In this document: piece after piece, positions 11,160-21,774 of the stretch
How positions within the stretch are numbered: the first letter of the stretch is position 1
Layout: every line of letters begins with the position of its first letter
NCBI GenBank assembly: GCA_022478985.1
Contig: JAKSZP010017382.1
Span: forward strand, 1 to 64,000
From: Massospora cicadina
Taxonomy: Eukaryota > Entomophthoromycota > Entomophthoromycetes > Entomophthorales > Entomophthoraceae
Direction of reading: 5' to 3'
DNA length: 64,000 bases
Translations under genes and position numbers: made by a program
The notes under the pieces: generated by a model
The model's database searches: none
Told to the model about the DNA's origin: nothing
What the model saw: only the letters and a program-made list of their open reading frames with translations

Positions 11160-12261
11160 CTAGAGCCTTAGGGTGGGATGTAACTTCCACCTACTTGCGA
11201 CCCCAAGCTGGGCTGTAGCCCGCGGCTGGGACGTTGGACTCCAGGTGTTCCAACTCTGCCAGAGCGCGCGAAATGACCACTGAGGTGGACTGTAAGCCTT
11301 GGGAGGAAAGGTGGCAAGCCTGGCGGATTGTGCTCGCCTTGAAGGTAGACCAAGTGGAATTTGGGTCAGCAAAAAATGGTGTGATAAACTCTGGAGCCGT
11401 GGTTGTGGATTCCACCCACAAGGAAAATCTTGGCGACATGATTTTGGCTGGGAAAAGTTTGCACAAACTCAGAGTCTGAACTGCTGGGTTGGATAAACAG
11501 AATGAGATCAATACCATCCTGTGGTCAGATAAATCGATTTTCGTCATGGTGAAATGGGAAATTTGGGTACAAAATTTCAACAGCGCAAGGATAAGGTCAA
11601 TGCGGGACATGGACCTTAACTGGCCGTTGTGGATGTGGGGGCGCGACATGTTTTCAAGTAGCGTAGTATGATGTGGCAAATTATTGACCAACCCTAGGGT
11701 GGCTTTGAGAATGCAGAATTCTACATGTCCCTGTGGGGGTTTAGGTGATGAGGGCCAGCGGTCTGTGGATGGGTTGGTCCAGCAGTTCATGTCCCCAATG
11801 ACGAAAGGGTCAGGGGGCAACTGAATGGAATTGACCAATGAAAAAAATTCCTAATGTTCTTGTGCTTAGGTCAGGGCGTAAATGTTGACGATAGCATGCA
11901 CTTCGTCGTCCCACAAAAAAGTGACAACAAGGATGTGGCCATTAAGGAAGGAGTCTGACAATATAAATTTAAAATTTTTGTTCACTCAAACTAGCACCCC
12001 ACAGTGCTCAGACCAGAAGAAGAGGAAAGGGAGGAGCATGGATTTACATGTTTCCTCAGAACCGCGCAGACAGTGGGTTTCCTGAATGGCCAGGATGTCC
12101 ATGGGTAAATTTTTTTGTAAAAAACACAGTTTCTTAGCCTGGGATGGCGAGGACTTGAGTCCAGAGATGTTCAACATCCCTAAAGTAAAGGCTCCCCCCC
12201 ATTGCACCTTAGGTGTGAGGGGAAGGGCACCTGAGCCCTTCATCCTCCTTAATTTCTTCAT
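11160..12261 (-). pseudogene. LINE-1 ORF2 apurinic-like endonuclease
   Basis: N-terminal endonuclease of ORF2. 11986-12261 has MLNISGLKSSPSQAKKLCFL followed by LPMDILAIQETHC, with the catalytic-type Q-E-T-H. 11191-11838 has IGDMNCWTNPSTDR, then SRIDLILA and LSDHRMV, the Asp-His block near the end of APE domains. At least one frameshift lies between the two ORF pieces (near 11850-11985). Confidence 0.8.
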
Positions 12262-13475
12262 GGCGCTTGGTGGTGCCCTGGGTAAGTGATGTTACTTTGT
12301 AATCAATGGAATGGGTAGCTTTAGCAGTTGGATTCACTTTGGCTTTTGCCTTCACTTTTTTCCCTGCTGCGAGATGAGATTTTTGCAGTGCATGCATTTG
12401 TAGTGCACCATTGCTTGGAAGTGGATTATTGGCAGGAAAGTTTTTGACCAATTCAGTCCCAATTGATGCTTGGGTGCATTGGTTGGGCTCACCGACTCGC
12501 CCATTGGGTGTTCAAAATTGGGAGGCCCAATTGGCTTGGGCATCCCAATCTGATTGGTCAAGGGATTCATGAGCTTCTTCTGCTGTGAAAGTCTCGATGT
12601 CCTCCTGGAGCTGGGATGGCAGGATAGTGGAAGCGGTCTTAACCGCCTCCTTGGCTGCTGCCTTGCGGGCCTGTTTGGCCTTCTTCCACTCTTGTGGGGA
12701 TATTGGCTTTACAAGGATGTAGCATCCTTATGCTCCCCACAGAAAGGCTGCCTTTGTGTCGGAGGTCAGTTCATAGTGAGCTTCTTCTCCGCCCATTGAA
12801 TCTGAGGGAAACTTTTGATATGTAATGCCCTCCTTGGCAGGGCAGGTGTGGGCCTTGTGGCCAAAAATGCTACATAATGCGCAGATGGGAGGTGCGCTTT
12901 CCACGGTGACCCTGATTGGGTGGGTGTCATGCCCATCAATGTTGACAAAAGCAATATGCGGATTTGGGTCAGATCCTTCGCTATTCCCTCGGCTGGGGTT
13001 AGGACTGCAATCGCTTTGCCTGTGCACAGGTTTGGCATTAGCGTAAAGCGCTGCATTTTGAAGGATTGTATTTCGCCATATATGGCGAGCCCAGCCTTCA
13101 GGTGTTGTTTGAGTAAGGTGCATTTGACCATAGTTGGCAGAAAAGTCAAAAGTTACAAAAATTTGATTCTATTTTGATCAATGGTTGCACTTAGTTTTGA
13201 AGACCCTTTGACCATTTGGTAGGTCTACTACAACGCGCACCATTGCGGCTCATCACCGCTTGCTTACTCTCAAAGCCAAGATTCAGCCAACAACATGGCA
13301 TGGAATGTGGTGTGACATACACTGCGTTTGGGAAATTAGTGTGTACATCACCACAAAACTTCTCCAAAAGTGCCATCTGCTGAACATTAGGAATACCTAC
13401 AACCCATGTTCCACCAATGAGAGTGGTTGGGAGTGCAGTGTATTGATGTACTGGTTGCATCACGCTTGCCAAGCT
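12209..13475 (-). pseudogene. LINE-1 ORF1 (CCHC nucleic-acid-binding protein)
   Basis: Minus-strand ORF1 in at least three frames. The N-terminal part at 13191-13472 begins MASVMQPVHQYTALP. The middle at 12728-13149 contains LAIYGEIQSF...LCTGKAIAVLTP, an RRM-like stretch, and then CALCSIFGHKAHTC, a C-x2-C-x4-H-x4-C knuckle. The C-terminal part at 12209-12451 is Lys/Ala rich (KKVKAKAKVNPTAKAT). LINE ORF1 proteins bind the element RNA. Parallel to the more intact copy at 20353-21768. Confidence 0.75.
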
Positions 13476-13713
13476 AAAATTTCTGGGGAAATGGTAACGA
13501 CCAGTTTTTTATTAAGTATTTATTTCCCCAGGCTTGCTGGGGCGTTTGCAAAACTTGGATGTCACGGGGCCAACACCTGTGCCCTTGACTTTACTCACCC
13601 AACTGTTCCCCAACATTGGGCGCCAACTAATCTAATCAATGAGATTATCAAACTTTTTACCAGACTTGAATTTAATTTTGTTGCAAAAGTGATTGCAACG
13701 AGAGAGAAAAAGT
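13476..13713 (-). other. LINE-1 5' untranslated region
   Basis: Aligns to 20258-20352 and neighbouring bases of LINE-2 (shared TCTCGTTGCAA and TTTGATAATCTCAT on the minus strand). No ORF. It defines the intact 5' end, so the copy is not 5'-truncated. Confidence 0.65.
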
Positions 13714-14030
13714 TCAAGCACACAATTTTATTTAACTGAGGCAAGCTGACCAGGGGACAGGCATTACCAAAAGAAAGAAATAACATGAAACCTGAACAGG
13801 GTCAACTCTGTTATAGAAAGTTTTTATCACCTCTGGATTGGGACTCGGAATTTTCTGGTTATGTCATGGGTAAGGTATTTGTGGTATTATACCTACTAAC
13901 CGCAAATAGCTTCCTTTGGCTGGCACCCCAATCAAGGTGCAAAGGGTGGGAATTGAACCCGCAACCTTCAGGTTGGTAGCCATACGCCCTATTGACTCGC
14001 CTTCCACCCCTAAGTTCAAGCACACGATTT
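13710..14030 (-). mobile_element. tRNA-headed SINE with 19-bp target duplication
   Basis: The insert 13729-14011 is flanked by aagttcaagcacacaattt (13710-13728) and aagttcaagcacacgattt (14012-14030), one mismatch in 19. On the minus strand it starts GGGGTGGAAGGCGAGTCAAT, has an anticodon-arm-like CAAC-CTGAAG-GTTG and an RNA polymerase III B box (GGTTCAATTCC, at 13949-13959), then a body of unrelated sequence. Its 3' end, ...CTGTCCCCTGGTCAGCTTGCC, resembles the LINE 3' end. The GAA in the loop hints at a tRNA-Phe origin, but the loop is short and this is uncertain. Confidence 0.75.
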
Positions 14031-14560
14031 CCACAGATAATTATTTTCCACCTCAGTTTGGCCTTTGAACTGATTCAATTATGACCTATTGCTAGGATTA
14101 TTTGTGGCAAAATACTCTCATGTATTTGAAAACTTCAGAGGCAAAAATCGCAATACAAATGTGCAAAATTGTCCTAGGATCATCCCAATTGAGTTTTGTG
14201 ATACAGCACAAAATATGACCTCTAGGAAATTTAGCATCAATTTCAAATTAAATGATGTACCCCAGTTGGGACGTTGGCAGGCCTTTCTCAATAGCACTAG
14301 GTACCCCCATTCAGGCGGTCCATATGCAAGTGCTATTATGCCAATTACAAGTATTGACATATGAAATTTGCCATAAGCAGAAAATTGGTTTATGACATTA
14401 TGATGTCAATCTTTATTATTCTACTTGCTCATAGAATTTTAAAGGTTATTATCAGGACAATTCCCCGGACGATTTCTTAAGATAATTTCTTGATATTGAT
14501 CCTGATTAGTCAGGACCAAATGCAGAGGTTTTTGCATGTATAATTGGCCTGAATATGGGA

Positions 14561-14790
14561 GTATTATTTGACCCAAGCTTTAAGAGAATAATTTGATTTT
14601 AATAGAAATTGATATAATCGGCCCACGCTATCAAGTAAATAGTTAGTTTAAGTTGACGTTAAGATAGTCGGCCCAAGCTGTCAAGTGGATAATTAGTTTA
14701 ACTTGACGTTGAAATATTCAGCACGAGCTGTAAAGTGGATAGTTGATTTAACTTGGTGGTTAGATATTTGACCCAAGCTGTATGATATTA
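14561..14790 (-). repeat. 50-bp tandem repeats in the element A LTR
   Basis: Units begin at 14617, 14667, 14717 and 14767, an exact 50-bp period, with a further diverged unit at about 14564. Each has a core like cggcccaagctgtcaagtgg and ends near gttgagata or gttaagata. The same array occurs at 1-200. Such arrays in LTRs commonly act as enhancers; that role is an inference. Confidence 0.75.
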
Positions 14791-14904
14791 ATTGGCTTTA
14801 GTTGAGAATTAAAGTAATTGGCTTAAGTTTTGGAAGGTTAATTGGCCTGATCTGTTGTCTGTCAAAGGGTTTATTTTGGGTCACCACCAGAATTTGACAC
14901 TGAA

Positions 14905-15160
14905 CGTGCTTCATTGCATTGATACAAAATCTTTGAGAGCTGGACGCCTTGCACAATGGGCCCTAAAGTTTCAGGTCTAACTTTAGAAATACTTCACCTT
15001 CCTGGTGCAAAGCATCAGAACGCTGACTGCTTATCTCAGCTACTGGAAATTGCTGTAACAGCGGATCTGGGCAACTTGCTGTATGAAAAGATGGTCGGTG
15101 GCAAATACACCAACGAACAACCTCATGCTATTGTGAGAGCTATATGGGATGATGGCTGAT
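14905..15160 (+). pseudogene. Element B RNase H, C-terminal part
   Basis: The + strand reads RASLHCIDTK then LRAGRLAQW, and after a frameshift LEILHLPGAKHQNADCLSQL (14956-15159). The last is the typical Ty3 RNase H end (H-x-x-G-x-x-x-N-x-D-x-L-S). Confidence 0.8.
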
Positions 15161-16255
15161 ATGATCTGGAAAGCTGGTGAGTTATACAAGCAGATCGGCG
15201 AGGATATGTTAAGTCTGAAACCTCTTCTTGAAAATTCACTTTTTTTAGTGCATATAAGGCATTAGGTCACAGAGGGTTATGCAAAACATTTGAGTTCATG
15301 AGACCACGCTAAAATTGGGAGAGTATGAATTTTGACGTGCTCAAAGTGATTTCTTGTTGCCACCAATGTCAACTAAAAAAACTTTCTTCCAGAAGTCCTC
15401 CTATTGGTTGGTGAAGTCCCAGTTCATGTGGCACATGGTGTCCATAGACGTAGTGGGACCCTTACCGACAGGCATGAATCAATCCAAGTATATCATGGTA
15501 GTAATAGATCATTTGACCATGTGGTTAGAAGCATGGACAATAAGGGATTTGGGGACAGTTATTGTTGCCAAGTTCATAATGGAGTGAATTATTCAACGCC
15601 ATGGCTTCCCACAGTTCATACCTACTGTCATTGGAACTAAAATAACCTTGCACATTCTTCCTAAGTTGAATGAATTAATGGCCATTCGCATGGTACTAAC
15701 AACCCCATACCATCTGAGTATAACGGAATGTTTATAAAGGATTAATGAAACACTTGTGAATATACTCAAGGATCCGGTGACATTTAGACCATCAGGCCGG
15801 AGTACCCTACTTTCCACCTCAGTCTTCATCTACAACATTAGTTATCACTCTGAGACTAGAATGAGTCCTTTTAGTTAGTTTATGGAATGCACCCAAATCT
15901 GCCTTCATTTACATACTTCTATGTAGATGATACCAACGGAATAGATCTGCAATTCTACTTGATGACTTTGACGTCAACGCTAATCAAGCTCCAGACCAAA
16001 GCGTACTTAACCTGTCTAAAAAATCAAAAACATGTTTTCAATCAACTAAGGCGTAGCAAACTTCTCCTGTTTGCAATAGGTGAGAGTTTTCTCTTCCATG
16101 GCCAGCATGGGTTTGGGCGGCGGAATAAGTTAGCTAGTATATGGATTTGGCCCTTTAAGTAAAGGAGAAAACTGGTATAGATGCCTATATAATAAAGGAC
16201 CTTTAAGTGGTCAGTTTATCAGCCAAGTTCACGCTTAGTTCCTTAGGCTGTATAA
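15161..16255 (+). pseudogene. Element B integrase
   Basis: Zinc-binding region at about 15240-15370 (GHRGLCKTFEF ... CCHQCQ). Catalytic core at 15354-15587 with SIDVVGPLPTG carrying the first Asp and VVIDHLTMWLEAW after it. A degraded second-Asp and Glu region follows (LTTPYHLS near 15700). The C-terminal module reads HGFGRRNKLASIW at about 16100-16150. Stops and frameshifts are frequent. Confidence 0.75.
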
Positions 16256-16259
16256 CCAA

Positions 16260-17560
16260 TAGAGATAGAAAAAATAATAGTAAAAAATAAAATAAAAAAG
16301 AGCTAAAGCTTAAAATAAAGAATGAATAACTATTCAGGTAAAGATGCTATAAAAACAAGCAAAGCAAGTATCAGCCATTGATCAGGAGGCCTCAGGATCA
16401 CCCCGCCGCCTCTGCTTCTTGTGGCAGGACTTGTGCTTTGATCAGTGGGAGGCACGTTTCTTTTTTTCCGCCATTTTGTAGGCGGCTCAGCTTTACTAGG
16501 TCCTTTGGGGATTGGAGGTGGATGCAGATGTTGAGCTACTAGAGTTAAGGGGTTCAGTCTCAGCATGGGGGATGACGCGCCAGCGGAATAGGGAGAGTTG
16601 TCGTGGATGAAATGTGAGAGGATGTGGAACTATCCGCTCAAGATAAGAGTTGAGGAAGTGACAACTCAGCCAGGTGATCAAAGCGAACATGCTCCCACAC
16701 CACCAAGAGCAAGGCCCACAACCATATCTGCTGGTGGTCGTGGTATAACTGAAGTACATGACAAAGGGGGAATAAGGTTGGAGCGGCCCACGAATGAGGA
16801 TATGTGTTCTGGCCCTAGGGGAAAAGAATACGCTAAGCTCCAGACAATCCACGAGGAAGTCATCCATGCTGGGATAAGCATGAGGGAAGGGAGTGGACAC
16901 TGTTTTATTCATCTTGATGGGCCCACTCCAGTGCCGCGTCTGATGGTGCTCCTTCACCAAGCGTTAACTCGCCCATGGGGGAGAAGAAAACCATGTTTTC
17001 AAGGAGTGCCATTATGGGGAGGTACTAGACCAGTTCGTTGGCATCCTGAGCTGAAAATGCGGTGGAAACCCTTAAATGCATGTGATTCAGCAAGGCGTTC
17101 TGGATGTTCACCCCCAGTGAGCGGAAGTGGGTCGGAGCATGGGTAATAGACCCCAACCAGCTGGCTAGCACTTTTGCATGAAGCATAACATCCAGCAGAC
17201 TGCTAATACCTCTGGATGGGGTTCAACAATAGGTGAAAGACTAGGCAGTTAAAGCCATCCTCTAGGAGCCATGCCGCTTTGTCAAACAAAGGGCTTCTGC
17301 TCAGCTCCCCACCCCCAGCATAACTGCACCATAAGATTGCAAAGGGCGCGTGCAAGGATGTAAAATGGTAATGATTTCGAGGAGGAGCTCCTTACAGGCA
17401 TGATATTCATGGCATCTAACCCGTGCACCCCCTCATACCTCGTATTAAGTGGGAACCAGGGGTTGTGGAATTAACTTGGGTTTCTCACATTTGCAGAATA
17501 ACATATTTGAGGGAAACCTGACGGGATTGAGGGCTCAGCTTCTGTTGAGATACAATAAAC
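16260..17560 (-). mobile_element. DIRS-like (tyrosine-recombinase retrotransposon) fragment, tentative
   Basis: A GC-richer block between the integrase and polypurine tract of element B, on the opposite strand. Minus-strand frames give, in order: LLEDGFN and LLLNPIQR (like the RT end of DIRS elements), VLASWLGSITHAPTHFRSLG (like the RT-RNase H junction A-x-L-A-S/G-x-x-G-x-I), and at 16496-16960 HILIRGPLQ followed by HPLTFHPRQLSLFRWR, like the eW-x-L-h-P-x-x-F-x-x-I block after DIRS RNase H. No recombinase domain is visible. Low-complexity A-rich DNA at 16260-16340 borders it. Confidence 0.45.
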
Positions 17561-17602
17561 ATTGGAAGATCGTTTAAAAAAGAGATACTGAAGACTTATT
17601 GT

Positions 17603-17622
17603 CCAGTCAAGGGGGGATAATG
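17603..17622 (+). other. Polypurine tract of element B
   Basis: gtcaaggggggataa directly precedes an LTR-like TGTCAGAAAAAATT. Element D has nearly the same tract (tcaaggggggtaa) before its 3' LTR, so B and D are related. Confidence 0.7.
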
Positions 17623-17970
17623 TCAGAAAAAATTATATGAGTAGACAATAAGTTTAATTTATTGTTGTTGGATCACCTGCTATCCGTAGAGATTGAGTCT
17701 AGAGCATTTGATATTTACCATGATTCAATATTGGTCAATGTTAAGCACTTTGACCTTGGCATAAAATAGGGGGATTCTGCTTGAAATCCCAATGATGAGA
17801 TGAGCATGATGGAAATTTGAGAAGCTGAGTAGCTGCATGTATGGGCAAAATAGTAGCCAGAGAATGAGTGAAAAGAAGGAAAATGAAGGATGTAGGGGGC
17901 TTTTTATTTGATAACGCGTAGTGGACTCTGCTGTGTAGTATTGATAAGGGTAAAGGTAGTGGACGATCTG
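17623..17970 (+). repeat. Element B 3' LTR, start
   Basis: Begins TGTCAG just after the polypurine tract. It has no partner in the window, so its length is unknown. It is followed by the poorly defined left end of element C, somewhere between 17970 and 18130. Confidence 0.5.
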
Positions 17971-18813
17971 TTCAAGTTAAAGATATTGTTTGCTGAAGCC
18001 TTTGTATCTGTTTTTTATTATGATCGTTCAAGGAATGATGATACTCATATCATCTTTCTGTTGCATCAGTTAGAAATCTTCCTGTGCAATCCTTTTTCAG
18101 ATTACAACCTACTCTGCAAGATTTTACAACAAAGACAGTATTATAGATATATAATAATAGGGCTTTATACTAACTAAGGAATAGAGATCACTGTAGTATT
18201 GGGTACTGCCAGTGGCTCTAGGGCTTGCTCTACTTTTTTCCTACTAGGCTCTCTCAACTCTTCTATAGGAAACAAGATCATACTTTAATTGTCATATCTC
18301 ATCAGATATATTGGGTTTACTAGATTTTTCATTGGCGCTTTCCTTTTTACTGAGAAGCGCTCCAAAATAGGTATACTAAAGTGAAAGTATCTGTATTGGG
18401 CCACAAAGATGAAAACTAAGGCTTGAAGTCTTTGACTAAAAAAAGAATCCCGCCAGACATAGTTAAATTACTGGCCAACAGCCTCAATAATATAATGACT
18501 CTATTACTGCTGGTTTTACACTGGCATGGTGGAGTGGTATAGAATAGTTCTACAAATTAAAATAAGAGGTGATCAAGTATAATGGCCACAACTTCAGAAG
18601 CCAACATAGTTAAGGAGTGAGGATTGTGCCAACAGTGTGTTAGGAATTCGCCAAATATTATAGTATTTTTAGGCCACTACTTATAGATGCAGAGGCATTG
18701 GGGCTTAATAACAACTAGGTTGATCAAATAAACTATCTGGTTATTAGTTGAATTATGACATTAAGTATTTTATAAAAAATAAAATAGCCAGATGGTAGGT
18801 CAAACCATTTACA
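17970..18813 (-). repeat. Element C 3' LTR
   Basis: From about 18140 to 18813 it aligns with 35550-36225 (shared cactggcatgg, ggccactacttata, ttcgccaaat). The minus-strand start is TGTTGTAAATGG at 18813. The left border is unclear: alignment fades between 17970 and 18130. Confidence 0.75.
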
Positions 18814-18830
18814 ACATTTTCCCCACTTGA
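18814..18830 (-). other. Polypurine tract of element C
   Basis: The minus strand reads TCAAGTGGGGAAAA before the LTR start, the same type as in element A. Confidence 0.7.
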
Positions 18831-19900
18831 CCAAACATTGGGTAGCAAAGATATGAGAGGGTCCTACTTATTTAATTTGGCCCACTAGTCTGGAGTTCTG
18901 ATGTATTGATTTAAGAACTTGGTGTGCATCTGGTAGATGAGCTGACCTTTGAAAGGATCCTCTATAGTGTAGGAATCCATGGAAGTCTTCTCAATGATCT
19001 CATAAAGACCTTTTCAAATATGGTTCAAACTAATAGTCTGTTTGAACACTTGATTATAATGATACAAAACCAATTCTCCCACAACGAAGTGGGGTAAGGT
19101 CTGCTGACTCTCATTATCAAGCTCTTGAGATCGTATTTTTGAGCCAACGCATTAGAGTATGCTCTGCTCTGCAGTTGAATCAAGGTTTGAGTCAGACTCA
19201 ACAGATAGGCAGCAGGGCACATATTTTATTGAGATATACATGAATACAAAATAGGATAAATGACTGGTTGCTTTCTAAAAAGTAAGGCAAACGGCAAATG
19301 CCCTGTGACCAAGTGATAAGACATGTTATAGGCAAATATGGAGGAAGGCAAGAAAGGTTCCAACTGGATGCCCTAACCATAAACTGTATTACTAGAATAT
19401 CAACAAGGGTACCATTTACTCTCTCCACAGTTTCATTGGTTTCAGAGTTGTAAGGGGGTAGATAATACATTGCTTACCCCCATTAATTCGTTAAATTTGG
19501 TTATTTTTTGGTAAGTGAACTTAGTTCCCCTTCTATCAATAGGAATAAAGAAAGTCATGGCGGTGAATGACATCTTATAGGATAAATTTGCCGTTGTCAT
19601 GTCACTCTGATCCCGTATTGCTCTGGCCTCTGCCCACTTAGTGAGATATAAATGGCCACAATGATGTATTTAGATTTCAATAATGTATTAGCAAAAGAGT
19701 TTACAACATTAATCAAAATGGTATGCCAAGCAAAGTTCGGTTTAACTAGCTGATACAATTTGCTTTTTAGTAAGGGTCATTCATTTGGCATTCATTGCAG
19801 CAGCGAAGGGTTTCATGAAAGTCAAAATTTACTTGTTCCCAATAATGTTGCTCTTTTAACAACTCAAGAATTTTAAACCCTCCATGCCCCTGGCCTTATG
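18830..19900 (-). pseudogene. Element C integrase
   Basis: Minus-strand integrase; the best block is 19198-19470 with YYLPPYNSETNETVERVNGT, covering the catalytic Glu region (P-x-x-N-x-x-x-E-R-x-N). The core and zinc region at 19500-19860 and the C-terminal part at 18830-19190 are shifted in frame and contain stops. Confidence 0.75.
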
Positions 19901-19999
19901 TGCACTGATAATTTTATCATTTTGTTCCTTATACATGGTATCAAGAAAAACTTGGATCTCTGATGACCTTGTAAAACTTATAATCTTGAACAAGGGTAT

Positions 20000-20257
20000 T
20001 CCTCATTATTTTTCTACTGAGTGATGCATTTCCGCTGGCTCATTACCATAAAATTGAGTTAGCATTTTAAAAAATAACTCATTGGCAATATCATCCATTA
20101 AGGCAGCAGTAGGCCAAATGAGGTAATCTATCAGCGTTTTGATGCTTGATGCCGGGTGGATGGTGGATCTCAAAATCATAAGCTTGTAACTTTAAGGCCA
20201 GTGGGCCAACCAGCCTTCCAACTCCTTTTGATTCTGTTTAACAAAGATAGGCATGAT
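20000..20257 (-). pseudogene. Element C RNase H, C-terminal part
   Basis: Minus-strand RNase H end preceding the integrase, cut at 20257 by LINE-2. The N-terminal part continues at 25548-25880. Confidence 0.55.
20240..20257 (+). repeat. Left target-site duplication of LINE-2
   Basis: aacaaagataggcatgat is repeated exactly at 25548-25565, an 18-bp perfect match that fixes both ends of LINE-2. Confidence 0.9.
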
Positions 20258-20352
20258 AAACTTTTCTTTCTCGTTGCAAACACTTTTGCAACTCATTCAA
20301 TTCAAGACTAAATCTAGTTTGATAATCTCATAGAGGGGATTAGTCTGCGCCC

Positions 20353-21768
20353 ATGTCTGGGAGCAGTTGGGCAAGCAAGGCAAGAGGAGCAGGCGGAAGG
20401 CCCGCGGCCTCTAACGTTCAAAAACGCCCCGGAGAATCTGGCGGAATAGAAAAAAAAACAAAAAAAACTGGCGGTCACAATTTCCCCAGAGATACTCATG
20501 TGGCAAGCACAATGCAACCAGTACATCAACATGCCACATTCCCAGCCACTTTCGTTGGTGGAATTTGGAGTCCATGTGTATCTGGACATCCAAAAAATGG
20601 CCTTATGGGAAAAATTTTGTGAAGATGTACACAAAATTTTCCCAACCGCGGTGTACGTTGCACCTCACTCCATGTCGCGCGGTTGGCTGGACCTAGGTTT
20701 TGAAAGCAAAATAGCAGCAGATGAGGCTGCAGCGGTGTGCATAGTGATCGACCTCCCGAAGGGCAATGGGTCGTCAAAACTAAATGCACCAGATGGACAA
20801 AATCAAACCAAATTTTCCTCACGTTTGACTTTTTGCCTACTACGGTAAAGCGTGATATTTTGGAGCAACACCTGAAAGATGGTCTCGCCATATATGGCAA
20901 AATACAATCTTTTGAAATGCAACATTTCATGCTGATGCCACACCTGTGCACCGGCAAAGCCATCGCAGTTCTGACCCCAACTGAGGAGATCACAAAGGAC
21001 CTAACCCAGATCCCACACTCCACCTTTATTGACATCGCAGGGCACACCACCCACCCATTCTGGGTAACCGTGGACAGTGCGCCCCCCATTTGCACCCACT
21101 GTGACGCATTCAGCCATAAGGTGCACGCATGCCCCATCAAAGAGGGCGTCACATTCCAAGAGCACCCCTCGGTGGCCATGGCCAGCGGAGAGGCGCACTA
21201 TGAACCAACTGCAAGCACCAAGGAGGCTTTCCCGTGGGGAGCACAAGGCTGCTACCTATTGGTAAAGCCCATCTCCCCACAGGAGCAGAAGAAGGCCAAG
21301 CAGGCCCATAGGACTGCGGCCAAGGAAGCGGCCAAGGCCACCACCACCATCCCACACTCACAACGCCAGGAGGACATGGAGACCTTTGCAGTGGAAGCAA
21401 CTTGGGAATTCATCACCCAATCAGTTTGGGAGGCCCATGCCAAATGGGCCACTCAATCAGAGGATCTGATGGGAGATTTGATCTCACCCAATTGCTGCAC
21501 CCAAGCCCCGGTTGAAACTGACTTGGGACCTATCCCAACCAAAAAAATTTTTTTTGCCCCACTCGATGGTGCACTGAACTTATCCGCACTGCAAAAAATT
21601 TGTCTGACGTCGGGAAAACAAAAAGTGAAGGCCAAAGCCAACGCGACTTTTCCCGCAAAGATTAACAAAAACCCTGATAGCATTGCTGCTAATACCCGCG
21701 CTGCTGTGAAAGCCCGTGGGGACCTGGAAGAGGCTGGTGGGCCTGGGGGCCCACCCCAGCGCACCTAA
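20353..21768 (+). pseudogene. LINE-2 ORF1 (CCHC nucleic-acid-binding protein)
   Basis: Starts at the Met at 20353 (MSGSSWASKARG) and passes through two frame changes, near 20570 and 20750-20830, before a long open stretch to the stop at 21768. The long part has an RRM-like region (LEQHLKDGLAIYGKIQSF ... LCTGKAIAVLTP), then CTHCDAFSHKVHAC, a C-x2-C-x4-H-x4-C zinc knuckle, and a basic Lys/Ala-rich tail with KQKVKAKANA. Such ORF1 proteins package LINE RNA. The next ORF starts seven bases after the stop. Confidence 0.8.
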
Positions 21769-21774
21769 GGTACA

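Larger units (their letters stand above)
8446..13713 (-). mobile_element. LINE-1: near full-length L1/Tad-like non-LTR retrotransposon
   Basis: Minus-strand LINE of about 5.27 kb. Its 3' end is at 8446 (minus strand ...CAATAAATTTAAAAA), its 5' end near 13713 (AACTTTTTCTCTCGTTGC), matching the 5' end of LINE-2 at 20258. It is flanked by tcaagcacacattt (8432-8445) and tcaagcacacaattt (13714-13728), a target duplication of about 15 bp. It has ORF1 with a CCHC knuckle, and ORF2 with endonuclease, RT and a C-terminal region. Frameshifts and stops occur throughout, and the RT catalytic FADD is changed to FSDS, so the copy is dead. Confidence 0.85.
8039..14899 (-). repeat. Element A 5' LTR, split by LINE-1 and a SINE
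   Basis: The LTR runs on the minus strand from 14899 (TGTCAAATTC) toward 8039, next to the primer binding site. Removing the LINE and SINE leaves about 1.28 kb (8039-8445 and 14031-14899). The right part repeats the tandem array seen at 1-200. Flanking sequence at 14900 onward is RNase H of plus-strand element B, showing that A inserted there. Confidence 0.65.
14900..17970 (+). mobile_element. Element B: plus-strand Ty3/gypsy remnant
   Basis: The visible part runs from RNase H through integrase to a polypurine tract and a 3' LTR start. The upstream part is not visible because element A separates it. A DIRS-like fragment (16260-17560) sits between integrase and polypurine tract. Element C adjoins it on the right. 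Confidence 0.7.

Noticed and set aside
8427..12085. Many open plus-strand frames between 8455 and 12085
   Set aside because: They lie antisense to LINE-1 ORFs; the minus-strand frames show RT and endonuclease motifs, the plus-strand ones show none.
13938..14010. A functional tRNA gene
   Set aside because: The B box is good but the anticodon loop is short, the acceptor does not pair, and the segment is the head of a 283-bp insert with target duplications, so it is a SINE.
16496..17146. Overlapping long frames on both strands as a host gene pair
   Set aside because: The minus strand carries retroelement motifs in several frames; the plus-strand frame has no recognisable features.
20737..21768. 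A 343-codon open frame that could be taken for a host gene
   Set aside because: It has the CCHC knuckle and RRM-like region of LINE ORF1, lies directly upstream of ORF2, and has a parallel copy in LINE-1.
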